This document shows positions 20,105-26,732 of a stretch of 26,732 nucleotides of DNA, piece by piece. How positions within the stretch are numbered: position 1 is the first letter of the stretch; every line of letters begins with the position of its first letter. Source of the DNA: a virus. A program made the translations under genes and the position numbers. The DNA lies in the IMG/VR virus record IMGVR_UViG_3300020416_000058, positions 1-26,732 of that record, one strand, 5' to 3'. Below the pieces are notes generated by a model. That model saw only the letters and a program-made list of their open reading frames with translations, searched no databases and was not told the DNA's origin.

Positions 20105-20925
20105 TGGCTTACGCAAAAGGTAAACAAGCTTATGGAATATGCGACATATCTGGGTTTAGGTACAAACTAAAAGATATGAAAAGAACTTGGGATGGCCTAT
20201 TAGTCGGTCCTGATCAATGGAGTCCAAAACACCCACAATTAGAACCAAGGACTCATGCTGCTGATCCAGAAGCTCTGTTTAATCCTAGACCAGATAGAGC
20301 GGAAGATGGTGGTAATGGTTTTGTTGTTGTAACTTCTCCAAGCATAACAAAAAACTTTTCTATGTTGTCTAGTACTATTCCTAGCAAATTTGAATTAGCT
20401 AAATTATCTGGCAACCTAGGAGATATTAGTGTCCTTGAAAATAGTAGACCACCAACAAATGCAGACTTGTCTGGAGTATCTGCAACTAGTTCTTTAGGAA
20501 CAACAACCGTTACGGGTAACATAAGCACAACTGTTGATGTAACTAGTTCACAACTACTTGGATTAACTGGAGCAATAACTGTTACTTCAAACTTTACAGA
20601 ATACGAAGTTAGGGTAGCTTATTATGGAGGCGGTAATAAATACTTTATAGATAGTGTTGCCTATCCTACATTAAATTTATCTGAGGGTAGTACTTATAGA
20701 TTTGATCAATCTGATGCTAGTAATACTAATCACCCATTAAGATTTTCTACAACTTCTAATGGTACTCATTCAGGAGGAACAGAATATACAACAGGAGTTA
20801 CTACTAATGGAACTCCAGGAAATGCAGGAGCGTACACTCAAATAACAGTGGCAGTTGGAGCTCCGACCCTTTATTATTACTGTACTAATCATTCTGGTAT
20901 GGGAGGTCAAGCAAACACTCCTTAG
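20104..20925 (+). CDS. Neck-type structural protein with C-terminal cupredoxin-like domain (273 aa)
   Basis: The N-terminal domain (AYGICDISGFRYKLKDM, WDGLLVGPDQWSPKHPQLEP, residues 9-48) is found in phage neck or tail structural proteins. The C-terminal part (about 165-273) reads like a cupredoxin: YFIDSVAYPTLNLSEGSTYRF, NHPLRFST (H210) and LYYYCTNHSGMGG (C260, H263, M266). His, Cys, His and Met are the usual type-1 copper ligands, as in plastocyanin (C-x2-H), although the H-x2-M spacing is shorter than usual. Cyanophage structural proteins have similar YYYC.NHSGMG ends. Whether it binds copper is untested. Coupled by a TAATG overlap to the gp4-like gene. Confidence 0.82.
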   Translation: MAYAKGKQAYGICDISGFRYKLKDMKRTWDGLLVGPDQWSPKHPQLEPRTHAADPEALFNPRPDRAEDGGNGFVVVTSPSITKNFSMLSSTIPSKFELAKLSGNLGDISVLENSRPPTNADLSGVSATSSLGTTTVTGNISTTVDVTSSQLLGLTGAITVTSNFTEYEVRVAYYGGGNKYFIDSVAYPTLNLSEGSTYRFDQSDASNTNHPLRFSTTSNGTHSGGTEYTTGVTTNGTPGNAGAYTQITVAVGAPTLYYYCTNHSGMGGQANTP

Positions 20926-20942
20926 TTTGATATAATTTAATT

Positions 20943-21623
20943 ATGACTTATACGCAGCTACAAGATTTAATTAAGAACTTTTGTGATAGCACAGAAACTA
21001 CTTTTGTTAATACGATTGCAGATTTTATTAAAAATTCAGAAGAAAGAATATTTCAACTAGTAGAATTTGATTTTTTTAGAAAGAATGTAACTGGAGTATT
21101 TACCTCTGGGAATAGATTTTTAACAACACCTTCAGATTATATAGCTAGTTTTTCTCTAGCAGTATTAGATTCTGGTGGAGATTATCATTATCTTTTAAAA
21201 AAACACCCTACATTTATGCAAGAGTATTCAGAAGATCCAGCTGATACTAACTTGAGAGGATTGCCTTTGTACTACGCTGATTTTGATAAAGAACTTTCTA
21301 CAGCATCTAACAATGGATCTACCATAACAGTAAGTCCAGTACCAGATGCAAACTACAACGCAGAACTTCACTATCTTTACAAACCAGCTTCTTTAACTTC
21401 TGGTTCTGGTAGCGGTACTACTTGGCTATCAACAAATGCAAGAAGCGCTTTGTTATATGGCTCTTTAGTTGAGGCCTATACTTTTTTAAAAGGAGAGCCA
21501 GATGTATTAGCTCAATATGAAAAAAGATTTATGGAAGAGATAGCAAGACTTAAAAACAGAGCAGAGGGCAGAAGCAGAAGAGATGAATATAGGGCTGACG
21601 CGCTAAGAACAAATGTAACTTAA
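20943..21623 (+). CDS. Second neck/tail adaptor-like protein (226 aa)
   Basis: The N-terminal helical part (MTYTQLQDLIKNFCDSTETTF; IADFIKNSEERIFQLVEFDFFRKN) and RFLTTPSDYIASFSLAV, then TWLSTNARSALLYGSLVEAYTFLKGEPDVLAQYEKRF, fit the family of phage adaptor proteins (second gp4-like or tail-tube terminator-like). Same overall layout as the 222-aa gene at 19436, so likely a partner in the neck stack. There is no clear ribosome-binding site; the leader is only 17 nt. Confidence 0.78.
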   Translation: MTYTQLQDLIKNFCDSTETTFVNTIADFIKNSEERIFQLVEFDFFRKNVTGVFTSGNRFLTTPSDYIASFSLAVLDSGGDYHYLLKKHPTFMQEYSEDPADTNLRGLPLYYADFDKELSTASNNGSTITVSPVPDANYNAELHYLYKPASLTSGSGSGTTWLSTNARSALLYGSLVEAYTFLKGEPDVLAQYEKRFMEEIARLKNRAEGRSRRDEYRADALRTNVT

Positions 21624-21631
21624 ATAAAAAA

Positions 21632-22399
21632 ATGGAGAAGATTCAAGAACTTCAAGGTAAAAAAATAGCTTTAGTTGGCTTAGGTAAAAGCTGGTTTGAC
21701 TTTGCATTAGCTAGATCTAACGGTGAGCAGTTTGATGAAATATGGGTAATCAATGCTGTAGCTAATGTGATTAAACACGACAGAGTTTTTATGATGGACC
21801 CAGCTTCTAGATTTTTAGATAGCGATGATGCTGGGTTACAAACCAATGGTATGAAAGAAGTTTTGTTAAATCATGAAGGTCCTATATATACATGTGAGTT
21901 AGATAATCGTTGCCCAGGATTAGTTGAATATCCGATTGAAAAAATAGTAGCAGAAAATAATTCTTCTTATTTAAACAACACGGTTGCCTATGCAATAGCT
22001 TTTGCTTACTGGCATAGAGTTGGCTCTTTGCATTTGTTTGGTATAGATTTTGGTTACAAAGGTAATTTATATTTTGCCGAAGCTGGTCGAGCTTGTTGTG
22101 AATATTGGTTAACTAATTGTATGAATGTTGGTATCGAAATAGGAGTAGCGGCCTCTAGCTATTTATTAGATACAGCTGTAGAGCCAGAAGAAAAACTTTA
22201 TGGCTATCACAGGCTGGAAGATCCTTTAATGGTTGATTATGATTCTGAAAAACAACAATTAAGAGTTAGAAAAAAAAGTGATATGGTAAATAAGAAATAT
22301 TCTCCTCAACCTCTATTAGTAGGCAGAGAAGACGGTAAAGCAGAAATACAATTAAAAGAGATAATAGAAGAAAGTCATAACGAACCAAAAAAATGGTAA
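21632..22399 (+). CDS. Glycosyltransferase/MptE-like (DUF115-type) protein (255 aa)
   Basis: An N-terminal Rossmann-like start (KKIALVGLGKSW, residues 10-21), DEIWVINAV (35-43), HDRVFMMDP (49-57), NTVAYAIAFAYW (116-127) and LHLFGIDFGY (133-142) follow the pattern of MptE/DUF115-type and related sugar-transferase proteins: a nucleotide-binding core and a GxDF.Y block. A cluster of Cys (about 155-165) is unusual. It may modify virion proteins, tail fibres or host surface sugar, but the substrate is unknown. No ribosome-binding site in an A-rich leader; last 7 nt overlap the next gene. Confidence 0.72.
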   Translation: MEKIQELQGKKIALVGLGKSWFDFALARSNGEQFDEIWVINAVANVIKHDRVFMMDPASRFLDSDDAGLQTNGMKEVLLNHEGPIYTCELDNRCPGLVEYPIEKIVAENNSSYLNNTVAYAIAFAYWHRVGSLHLFGIDFGYKGNLYFAEAGRACCEYWLTNCMNVGIEIGVAASSYLLDTAVEPEEKLYGYHRLEDPLMVDYDSEKQQLRVRKKSDMVNKKYSPQPLLVGREDGKAEIQLKEIIEESHNEPKKW

Positions 22400-22692
22400 T
22401 GAAAATAACTCCAGATGGAATGCCTCAGTTAGGCATAGTAGAAACAAAGACATCAAATTTTGGTGGGCACCCTCCAGAATTTTGGGCAGAAAGATTAACT
22501 GAAAAAATAGTTGGCTATTCAGAAGACAACGAACCACACGTTACAGCGCAAGCAAAAGCTTATAGAGAACAAATTAAACAAGTTTGTTTAATTTATATAA
22601 AAAATGCTATAAAATCTTATAAAGCTACTTTGATTCAAGATTTGATAAAAGGTGGCGAAGAAGAACTAGCTAAAATTGTTTTAAAAATTTAG
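22393..22692 (+). CDS. Conserved phage protein with GGHPPEFWAER motif (99 aa)
   Basis: The N-terminus TKTSNFGGHPPEFWAERLTEKIVGYSED and the helical tail QIKQVCLIYIKNAIKSYKATLIQDLIKGGEEELAKIV are the two blocks of a small protein common in marine phage tail regions, where the function is unknown. Start taken at 22393; an ATG two codons later is possible. It overlaps the end of the glycosyltransferase-like gene. All-helical, soluble; possible tail-fibre accessory. Confidence 0.78.
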   Translation: MVMKITPDGMPQLGIVETKTSNFGGHPPEFWAERLTEKIVGYSEDNEPHVTAQAKAYREQIKQVCLIYIKNAIKSYKATLIQDLIKGGEEELAKIVLKI

Positions 22693-22712
22693 CTATTTTA
22701 TGAGGAATAAAC

Positions 22713-23141
22713 ATGGCAATAACTTCAACTTTAACTACTAGTTTTAAAAAAGAACTATTAACTGGTGTTCATAACTTTACTAACAGTTCTGGCGATACCT
22801 TTAAACTAGCTTTATTTACTAGCTCGGCTACTATGGGAGCAACCACAACTGCATTTTCAACTGCACAAGAAGCCAGTGGTACTAACTATACTTCTGGAGG
22901 AGCCAACCTAACAAATGTAACTCCGACTAATGACGGTACTACAGCTATAACAGATTTTGCAGATTTAACTTTTGGAACTGCTACTGTTACAGCTAGAGGT
23001 TGTATGATCTATAACAGTTCTGATTCTAATAAATCGGTAGCTACTATAGATTTTGGTGGAGATAAAACTTCTACTGCTGGAGATTTCACAATAGTTTTCC
23101 CAGCAGCTGCAGCTAGTACGGCTATTATAAGAATAGCTTAG
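22713..23141 (+). CDS. Structural protein, tail-fibre-associated (142 aa)
   Basis: The sequence MAITSTLTTSFKKELLTGVHNFTNSS, then DTFKLALFTSSATMGATTTAFSTAQEASGTNYTSGGANLTN, TATVTARGCMIYNSSDSNKSVATIDFGGDKTSTAGDFTIVFP, follows a protein often found next to tail-fibre genes of cyanophages and other marine phages. All-beta, Thr/Ser-rich. It likely forms part of the distal tail or fibre base. GAGG site 8 nt before the ATG. Confidence 0.82.
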   Translation: MAITSTLTTSFKKELLTGVHNFTNSSGDTFKLALFTSSATMGATTTAFSTAQEASGTNYTSGGANLTNVTPTNDGTTAITDFADLTFGTATVTARGCMIYNSSDSNKSVATIDFGGDKTSTAGDFTIVFPAAAASTAIIRIA

Positions 23142-23150
23142 GAGGAGAGC

Positions 23151-24356
23151 ATGGCTCTTGTCCTAAACGATAGGGTAAAAGAAACTACCACTTCTACTGG
23201 CACAGGCACCATAAATTTAGCAGGTGCCGAAACTGGTTTTGAAACTTTTGTAGCAGGTGTTGGAAACTCTAATACTTGTTACTACTGTATTGCTCACCAA
23301 TCGGCAAATGAATTTGAAGTTGGTTTAGGCACAATTACTGACGCCACTCCTGATACATTGGCAAGAACTACGATCATTAGTAGTTCTAACTCTGACTCTG
23401 CTGTAGATTTTTCTGCAGGAACTAAAGATGTATTTTGTACACTACCTGCAAGTAAGACTGTATTTGAAGATGCCTCTGACAATATAGCGTTAGGTGCTGC
23501 ACCAACTGTTAGCAATGCTTCTGGAGATTTAACCTTAGATGTTGTAGGAAGTATTGTTTTAGATGCTGACAATAATGCAGAAATATCTTTTCAAGATGCT
23601 GGAACAGAAATAGGTAAAATTTTTAACAGTTCTAGTGATTTTGCTTTAGAAGCAGGAGTACAAGATAAAGATATAATTTTTAGAGGTAATGATGGTGGTA
23701 CAGGAATTACTGCCCTTACTCTTGATATGTCTGATGCAGGTAGAGCTATGTTTAATGGTTCTATTGATGTTGGTGGTACTTCGATTACGAGAACAGGAGA
23801 TTTAACTTTAGATGGATCTGGAGATATTATTTTAGACGCTGGTGGAGAGCATATAAGATTTTATGATGATGGTAATGAATGGGGTAATATTGAAAGTGGC
23901 TCTTCAAATTTTAATTTGACTGCTTCAGTACAAGATAAAGATTTTGTATTTTTAGGTAATGATGGCGGCTCAGGTATTATTGCTGCAAGGATAGATATGT
24001 CAGATGCTGGTGCATTAATTTGTAATGGTAATATCACAGCTTTTGGAAGCACCTCAGATATTAGATTAAAAGAAAATGTTGAAGTTATTCCTGATGCTCT
24101 TGATAAAGTAAAACAATTAAAAGGGATTACTTTTAATTACAAAAAAGATGGAAAGAAAAGCACAGGTTTAATAGCACAAGATTTAGAAAAAGTATTACCA
24201 GAAGCAGTTTACGAAACTTCTGATGTAGATGATGAAGATAAACACTTAGCTATTCGTTATGGCAATACAGTAGGTTTATTAGTAGAAGCTATCAAAGAAC
24301 AACAAGAACAAATAGAAACTCTTACAGCTAAAGTAAAAGAATTAGAGAATAGATAA
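23151..24356 (+). CDS. Tail fibre with C-terminal S74 intramolecular chaperone (401 aa)
   Basis: The N-terminal part (LVLNDRVKETTTSTGTGTINLAGAETGFETFVAGVG, residues 3-38) is a virion-attachment domain typical of marine phage fibres. The middle is an internal duplication: residues about 125-205 and 216-295 share GDLTLD, ...QDKD..F.GNDGG.GI and DMSDAG. The C-terminus STSDIRLKENVEVIPDALDKV (from residue 300) is the start of a peptidase S74 / endosialidase-type chaperone, which trimerises the fibre and then cuts itself off at the Ser of S-D; the final residues are a coiled coil. It acts at host recognition. Confidence 0.9.
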   Translation: MALVLNDRVKETTTSTGTGTINLAGAETGFETFVAGVGNSNTCYYCIAHQSANEFEVGLGTITDATPDTLARTTIISSSNSDSAVDFSAGTKDVFCTLPASKTVFEDASDNIALGAAPTVSNASGDLTLDVVGSIVLDADNNAEISFQDAGTEIGKIFNSSSDFALEAGVQDKDIIFRGNDGGTGITALTLDMSDAGRAMFNGSIDVGGTSITRTGDLTLDGSGDIILDAGGEHIRFYDDGNEWGNIESGSSNFNLTASVQDKDFVFLGNDGGSGIIAARIDMSDAGALICNGNITAFGSTSDIRLKENVEVIPDALDKVKQLKGITFNYKKDGKKSTGLIAQDLEKVLPEAVYETSDVDDEDKHLAIRYGNTVGLLVEAIKEQQEQIETLTAKVKELENR

Positions 24357-25099
24357 TGGCGATACCTGCAAGTGGATCAGTATCTTTTAGTCAAATACAA
24401 AGCGAATGGGGTGGTAGTAACCCCATTAGTATAAGTGAGTATTACTCAGGAAGTTTACCTAGTGGTAGCACCTCTAGTAGTGTTAGTCCTACTGTAGCAA
24501 GCCTTACCAATTCAACGTATAACCCCGGCGCAAAATATGTTCCTGCTTATACACTATATGAAAGAACAAATGGATTTAAGAGTCAGTACGCACTTAATTA
24601 TCTTTCAGGTTCAATGGGATCAGCTTCTGCAACATGGACAACTACAGTAGGCAGAGATGTATCAGGTAATGCAGGATCAATACCTTCCTCTGGAGCTATA
24701 CAGACAGATCACTTTAGAGGCACTAGTGCTGGCTCATCGGCTAATTTACTTAGTTATGGATTTGGACTTTATCAGACAAGCTCAACAAGTGCCACTGCAT
24801 TAGGAAATGCTACTTTTTTTTGTTGGATTCAAGGCCATTATGGAACGAATGGTGTTACAGGCAATAACTGGACTAATGTTCCTTTTCGTTGGATAGACTC
24901 TGCTGCTAAAAATGGAATACCTGCTACTAGATGGTATGGCTCAGATAATCAGAGTAATAATGGTGCTAGTACATCTAAAGCTTCTTGCATACATGATACT
25001 TTTCCAACTATTGGTGCTGTCACAAGATATTTATGGACTAGTAATTTTAGTTCAGCAATAACTATGTCTGGAACATGGACTTTAACTATTCAACGCTAA
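24356..25099 (+). CDS. Tail fibre / adhesin-type protein (247 aa)
   Basis: The first residues MAIPASGSVSFSQIQSEWGGSNPISISEYYSG are a block seen at the N-terminus of cyanophage and other marine fibre proteins (S.IN..FGG..PIS.S.YY-type). The rest is Ser/Thr/Asn/Gly-rich with many aromatic residues, as in receptor-binding domains, ending GTWTLTIQR. The stop of the S74 fibre overlaps its start, so they are translated together. Likely the distal receptor-binding fibre. No cleavage or chaperone domain was recognised. Confidence 0.75.
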   Translation: MAIPASGSVSFSQIQSEWGGSNPISISEYYSGSLPSGSTSSSVSPTVASLTNSTYNPGAKYVPAYTLYERTNGFKSQYALNYLSGSMGSASATWTTTVGRDVSGNAGSIPSSGAIQTDHFRGTSAGSSANLLSYGFGLYQTSSTSATALGNATFFCWIQGHYGTNGVTGNNWTNVPFRWIDSAAKNGIPATRWYGSDNQSNNGASTSKASCIHDTFPTIGAVTRYLWTSNFSSAITMSGTWTLTIQR

Positions 25100-25332
25100 T
25101 GGTTGAAAAAGCAGAGGATATTATTTATTACGAAGAAACTATAACCGATGGCACTGTTGTTTATCGTTGTGATTATAAAGGTGTTGCTATTCGATATGAA
25201 AAGTCTATGTTCGATGGAATGACAGAATTACAGATTCAACGACATTTTTTTCAACATATAAATAACGAAATAGACGAAACTGTTTATGATATAAGTAAAC
25301 ATGCTGAAGAAAATACAAGTGAGGAAATATAA
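25099..25332 (+). CDS. Hypothetical protein after the fibres (77 aa)
   Basis: The start is at 25099 (MVEKAEDIIYYEETITDG), where ATG overlaps the previous stop as TAATG; a frame start at 25075 inside the adhesin is rejected. The N-terminus has GTVVYRCDYKGVAIRYEKSMFD; the C-terminus is acidic and helical (NEIDETVYDISKHAEE). It is a small acidic protein, perhaps a fibre-assembly factor. Its own stop overlaps the next start (TAATG). No family recognised. Confidence 0.72.
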   Translation: MVEKAEDIIYYEETITDGTVVYRCDYKGVAIRYEKSMFDGMTELQIQRHFFQHINNEIDETVYDISKHAEENTSEEI

Positions 25333-26033
25333 TGACAGTCCGATATGATTTTGTTGTAGTGCCAGAAACTCTTAAAGTAATTGATGATCAATTTCAAATA
25401 GTAGTAGTTAAAGGCAATCAGGGAGATGTAGCTTCTAGAACAGAAAAATCAGAAGTAGTTGAAGTAACAAATCAAATTTTTGATACTGAAAGTTCAAACA
25501 TACTTAAAACTCCAAGTATAATTTCTCTTATAGAAGGTGGTATAGAAGTTTCTCTTAGTTGGGAAAATGATGATATTACTGAGTCTGATATACAAAGGTT
25601 AAATTTATTAACTCAATATGATTATTTAAAAAATGGTTCTTTTGAACAAACAAGTTGGGAAGAAGCTGTAGCTAATAAAAGTTATAAAGCTACTTATACT
25701 TTTGGTAATGATTACGAAACTTTGCAAGAAAAAGGTTTTTCTTGGGGATTGTATGCTAAGTATGGAGAATTAAAAGCGACACAAGACAATACTAAATTAG
25801 TTTGTTGTTTACCTAAAGTAGAAGGATATTATGGCAGTATTTTAGATATAGGAGTTGGCGAAACTAAAACAATTAATAAATCTGATAATTTAATGTACTT
25901 ATTCTTTTCACAGAATTGTTCTATTGGCGATACACAAATAAGTCAGTATGATATAAAAAAATTAAATAGTTCTTCGGTGGAGATTACAAATGAATCAGAA
26001 ACTACTGCAAGGATCATGGTATATCGGAGGTAA
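25332..26033 (+). CDS. Hypothetical protein, late-module (233 aa)
   Basis: A beta-rich protein with N-terminal MTVRYDFVVVPETLKVID and blocks such as TPSIISLIEGGIEVSLSW and YLKNGSFEQTSWEEAVANKSY; C-terminus ETTARIMVYRR. Composition (Val, Ile, Thr, Ser, Asn) fits an extracellular or virion protein, but I do not recognise a family. GAGG site with TAATG overlap to the previous gene. Its place after the fibre genes suggests tail-fibre assembly or host binding; this is inference only. Confidence 0.72.
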   Translation: MTVRYDFVVVPETLKVIDDQFQIVVVKGNQGDVASRTEKSEVVEVTNQIFDTESSNILKTPSIISLIEGGIEVSLSWENDDITESDIQRLNLLTQYDYLKNGSFEQTSWEEAVANKSYKATYTFGNDYETLQEKGFSWGLYAKYGELKATQDNTKLVCCLPKVEGYYGSILDIGVGETKTINKSDNLMYLFFSQNCSIGDTQISQYDIKKLNSSSVEITNESETTARIMVYRR

Positions 26034-26038
26034 TAAAT

Positions 26039-26732
26039 ATGGCATGGAATTTAAAGAAAATATATAAATACAGCAAAGATGTATTTGAGAATAATCATAA
26101 TATACAAAAACTTGAAGATGATTTTGGTAATGCAAGATTAGATGCCTATCAAGGTTTAATTAGACAAATGGCTATTCCTTTTGGTTTTGGAGCAGTAATT
26201 ACACATCTTAAAAAAGAAAAAAGACCTATTTTATTTGGTGGAAGTTGGAATGATCCAACTTATGTAAAAGAAAAAGTATTACCAAAAATGTCAGATAGAG
26301 AATGGCTGCAATCTTTGCCTCCTAATACTGTAGGAGCTCACTTAGGTAATTTACTGAAAAATTTTACCCTAGAAGAACTTTATGATAAAAGATTTCTTGT
26401 CGGAGAAAATACTAATAATCTTGCAGGAAGAAAAGGTAGAAAACTCTGGGTTAATATATCAAGTCATATGTTTTTAACACATGATATATGGCACGTTTTA
26501 TTTAGATACGATACTACACTTTTTGGAGAAGGATTAATTCAACAAATTACTTTTAGAGCTATAGGTGTAGTGCCTGTTGCTTATATAGCTTTCGTTGTGG
26601 CTTGTAAAGTTGCTTGGCGTACCAAATCTTTTATGCCTTTTAAAGTTTTAAGAGAGGCAGATAAACTAGCAAAAAGAGCAAATAAAAAATTATTATCAGC
26701 TAATAGTCCTTTATATTTTCTTGAACAAGATA
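26039..26732 (+). CDS. coq4: COQ4-family ubiquinone-biosynthesis protein, C-terminus cut by window end
   Basis: The ATG at 26039 follows a strong GGAGGTAAT site. The 231 visible residues have the COQ4 marks: LPPNTVGAHLGNLL (about 93-106), FTLEELYD (109-116) and the metal-site motif THDIWHVLFRYDTTLFGE, giving HDxxH then 11 residues then E (H148, D149, H152, E164). This HDxxHx11E is diagnostic of COQ4. COQ4 acts in ubiquinone biosynthesis, reported to be needed for oxidative decarboxylation at ring C1 and to organise the membrane complex. A hydrophobic segment (about 173-190) may help membrane contact. Unexpected for a phage; it would be an auxiliary metabolic gene. The 3' end lies beyond 26732, so completeness is unknown. 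Confidence 0.85.
   Translation, partial: MAWNLKKIYKYSKDVFENNHNIQKLEDDFGNARLDAYQGLIRQMAIPFGFGAVITHLKKEKRPILFGGSWNDPTYVKEKVLPKMSDREWLQSLPPNTVGAHLGNLLKNFTLEELYDKRFLVGENTNNLAGRKGRKLWVNISSHMFLTHDIWHVLFRYDTTLFGEGLIQQITFRAIGVVPVAYIAFVVACKVAWRTKSFMPFKVLREADKLAKRANKKLLSANSPLYFLEQD

Noticed and set aside
20931-20943. TATAAT just before the ATG at 20943, suggesting a leaderless transcript
   Set aside because: No -35 element at the right distance, and the gene sits in a tightly packed operon; an AT-rich chance match is more likely.
1-26732. tRNA, rRNA, CRISPR array, insertion sequence or integrase
   Set aside because: None was seen. Repeats present are short, have no spacer regularity and no associated genes.

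Overview
The window is a linear piece of an AT-rich tailed-phage genome (Caudoviricetes). It is most likely from a marine phage infecting a proteobacterium such as SAR11. The evidence is a packaging, portal, GroES-like, scaffold, capsid, neck and tail-fibre gene order filled with protein families that I know mainly from pelagiphages and cyanophages. These include the short proteins beginning MGMDVYG and MPYLMSN, several lysine-rich DUF proteins and an S74-chaperone fibre. No integrase, transposase, CRISPR array, tRNA or rRNA is visible. Replication and lysis genes must lie outside the window. A ubiquinone-pathway gene (coq4-like) at the right edge points to a ubiquinone-using host, but this is inference.

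Layout. (1) 1-2143, minus strand: nine complete or partial small genes plus one cut by the window edge, packed with ATGA/TAATG overlaps and strong AGGAGG sites. Two are too short for routine ORF calling and encode double-CxxC zinc-ribbon microproteins. One sigma70-like promoter at 2172-2200 drives the array. (2) 2144-2779, non-coding: a DnaA-box match, an AT-rich stretch, 14 GATC sites, 11 same-orientation TGCGA pentamers, several perfect inverted repeats and a 12-bp tandem repeat. It is a candidate replication origin or structured RNA locus. It ends in a strong minus-strand terminator. (3) 2780-5144: small genes of unknown function in switching orientation, with two divergent promoter regions sharing an identical 14-bp core. 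(4) 5249-6441: two plus-strand small genes, each ending in a strong intrinsic terminator. (5) 6599-17543: XF1762-family protein, large terminase, two basic proteins, an exonuclease VII small subunit (XseB) homologue, portal, three more basic proteins around a 2OG-Fe(II) oxygenase, a GroES-like co-chaperonin, scaffold candidate, decoration-like protein and major capsid protein, closed by a terminator. (6) 17724-26033: a second late transcription unit with structural proteins, a Gly/Tyr/Lys tandem-repeat protein, neck/adaptor proteins, a neck protein with a C-terminal cupredoxin-like domain, a glycosyltransferase/MptE-like protein, tail fibres and fibre-linked genes. (7) 26039 to the end: a COQ4-family gene cut by the window edge.

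How the genes work together. The small minus-strand genes look like an early, host-takeover type module. The plus-strand genes build the particle: TerL packages DNA through the portal, the scaffold and GroES-like protein assist the capsid, gp4-like adaptors close the neck, and fibres recognise the host. Set into this late module are accessory genes that act on host processes or modify virion proteins: XseB, 2OG oxygenase, GroES-like and COQ4-like. No small terminase subunit was recognised.
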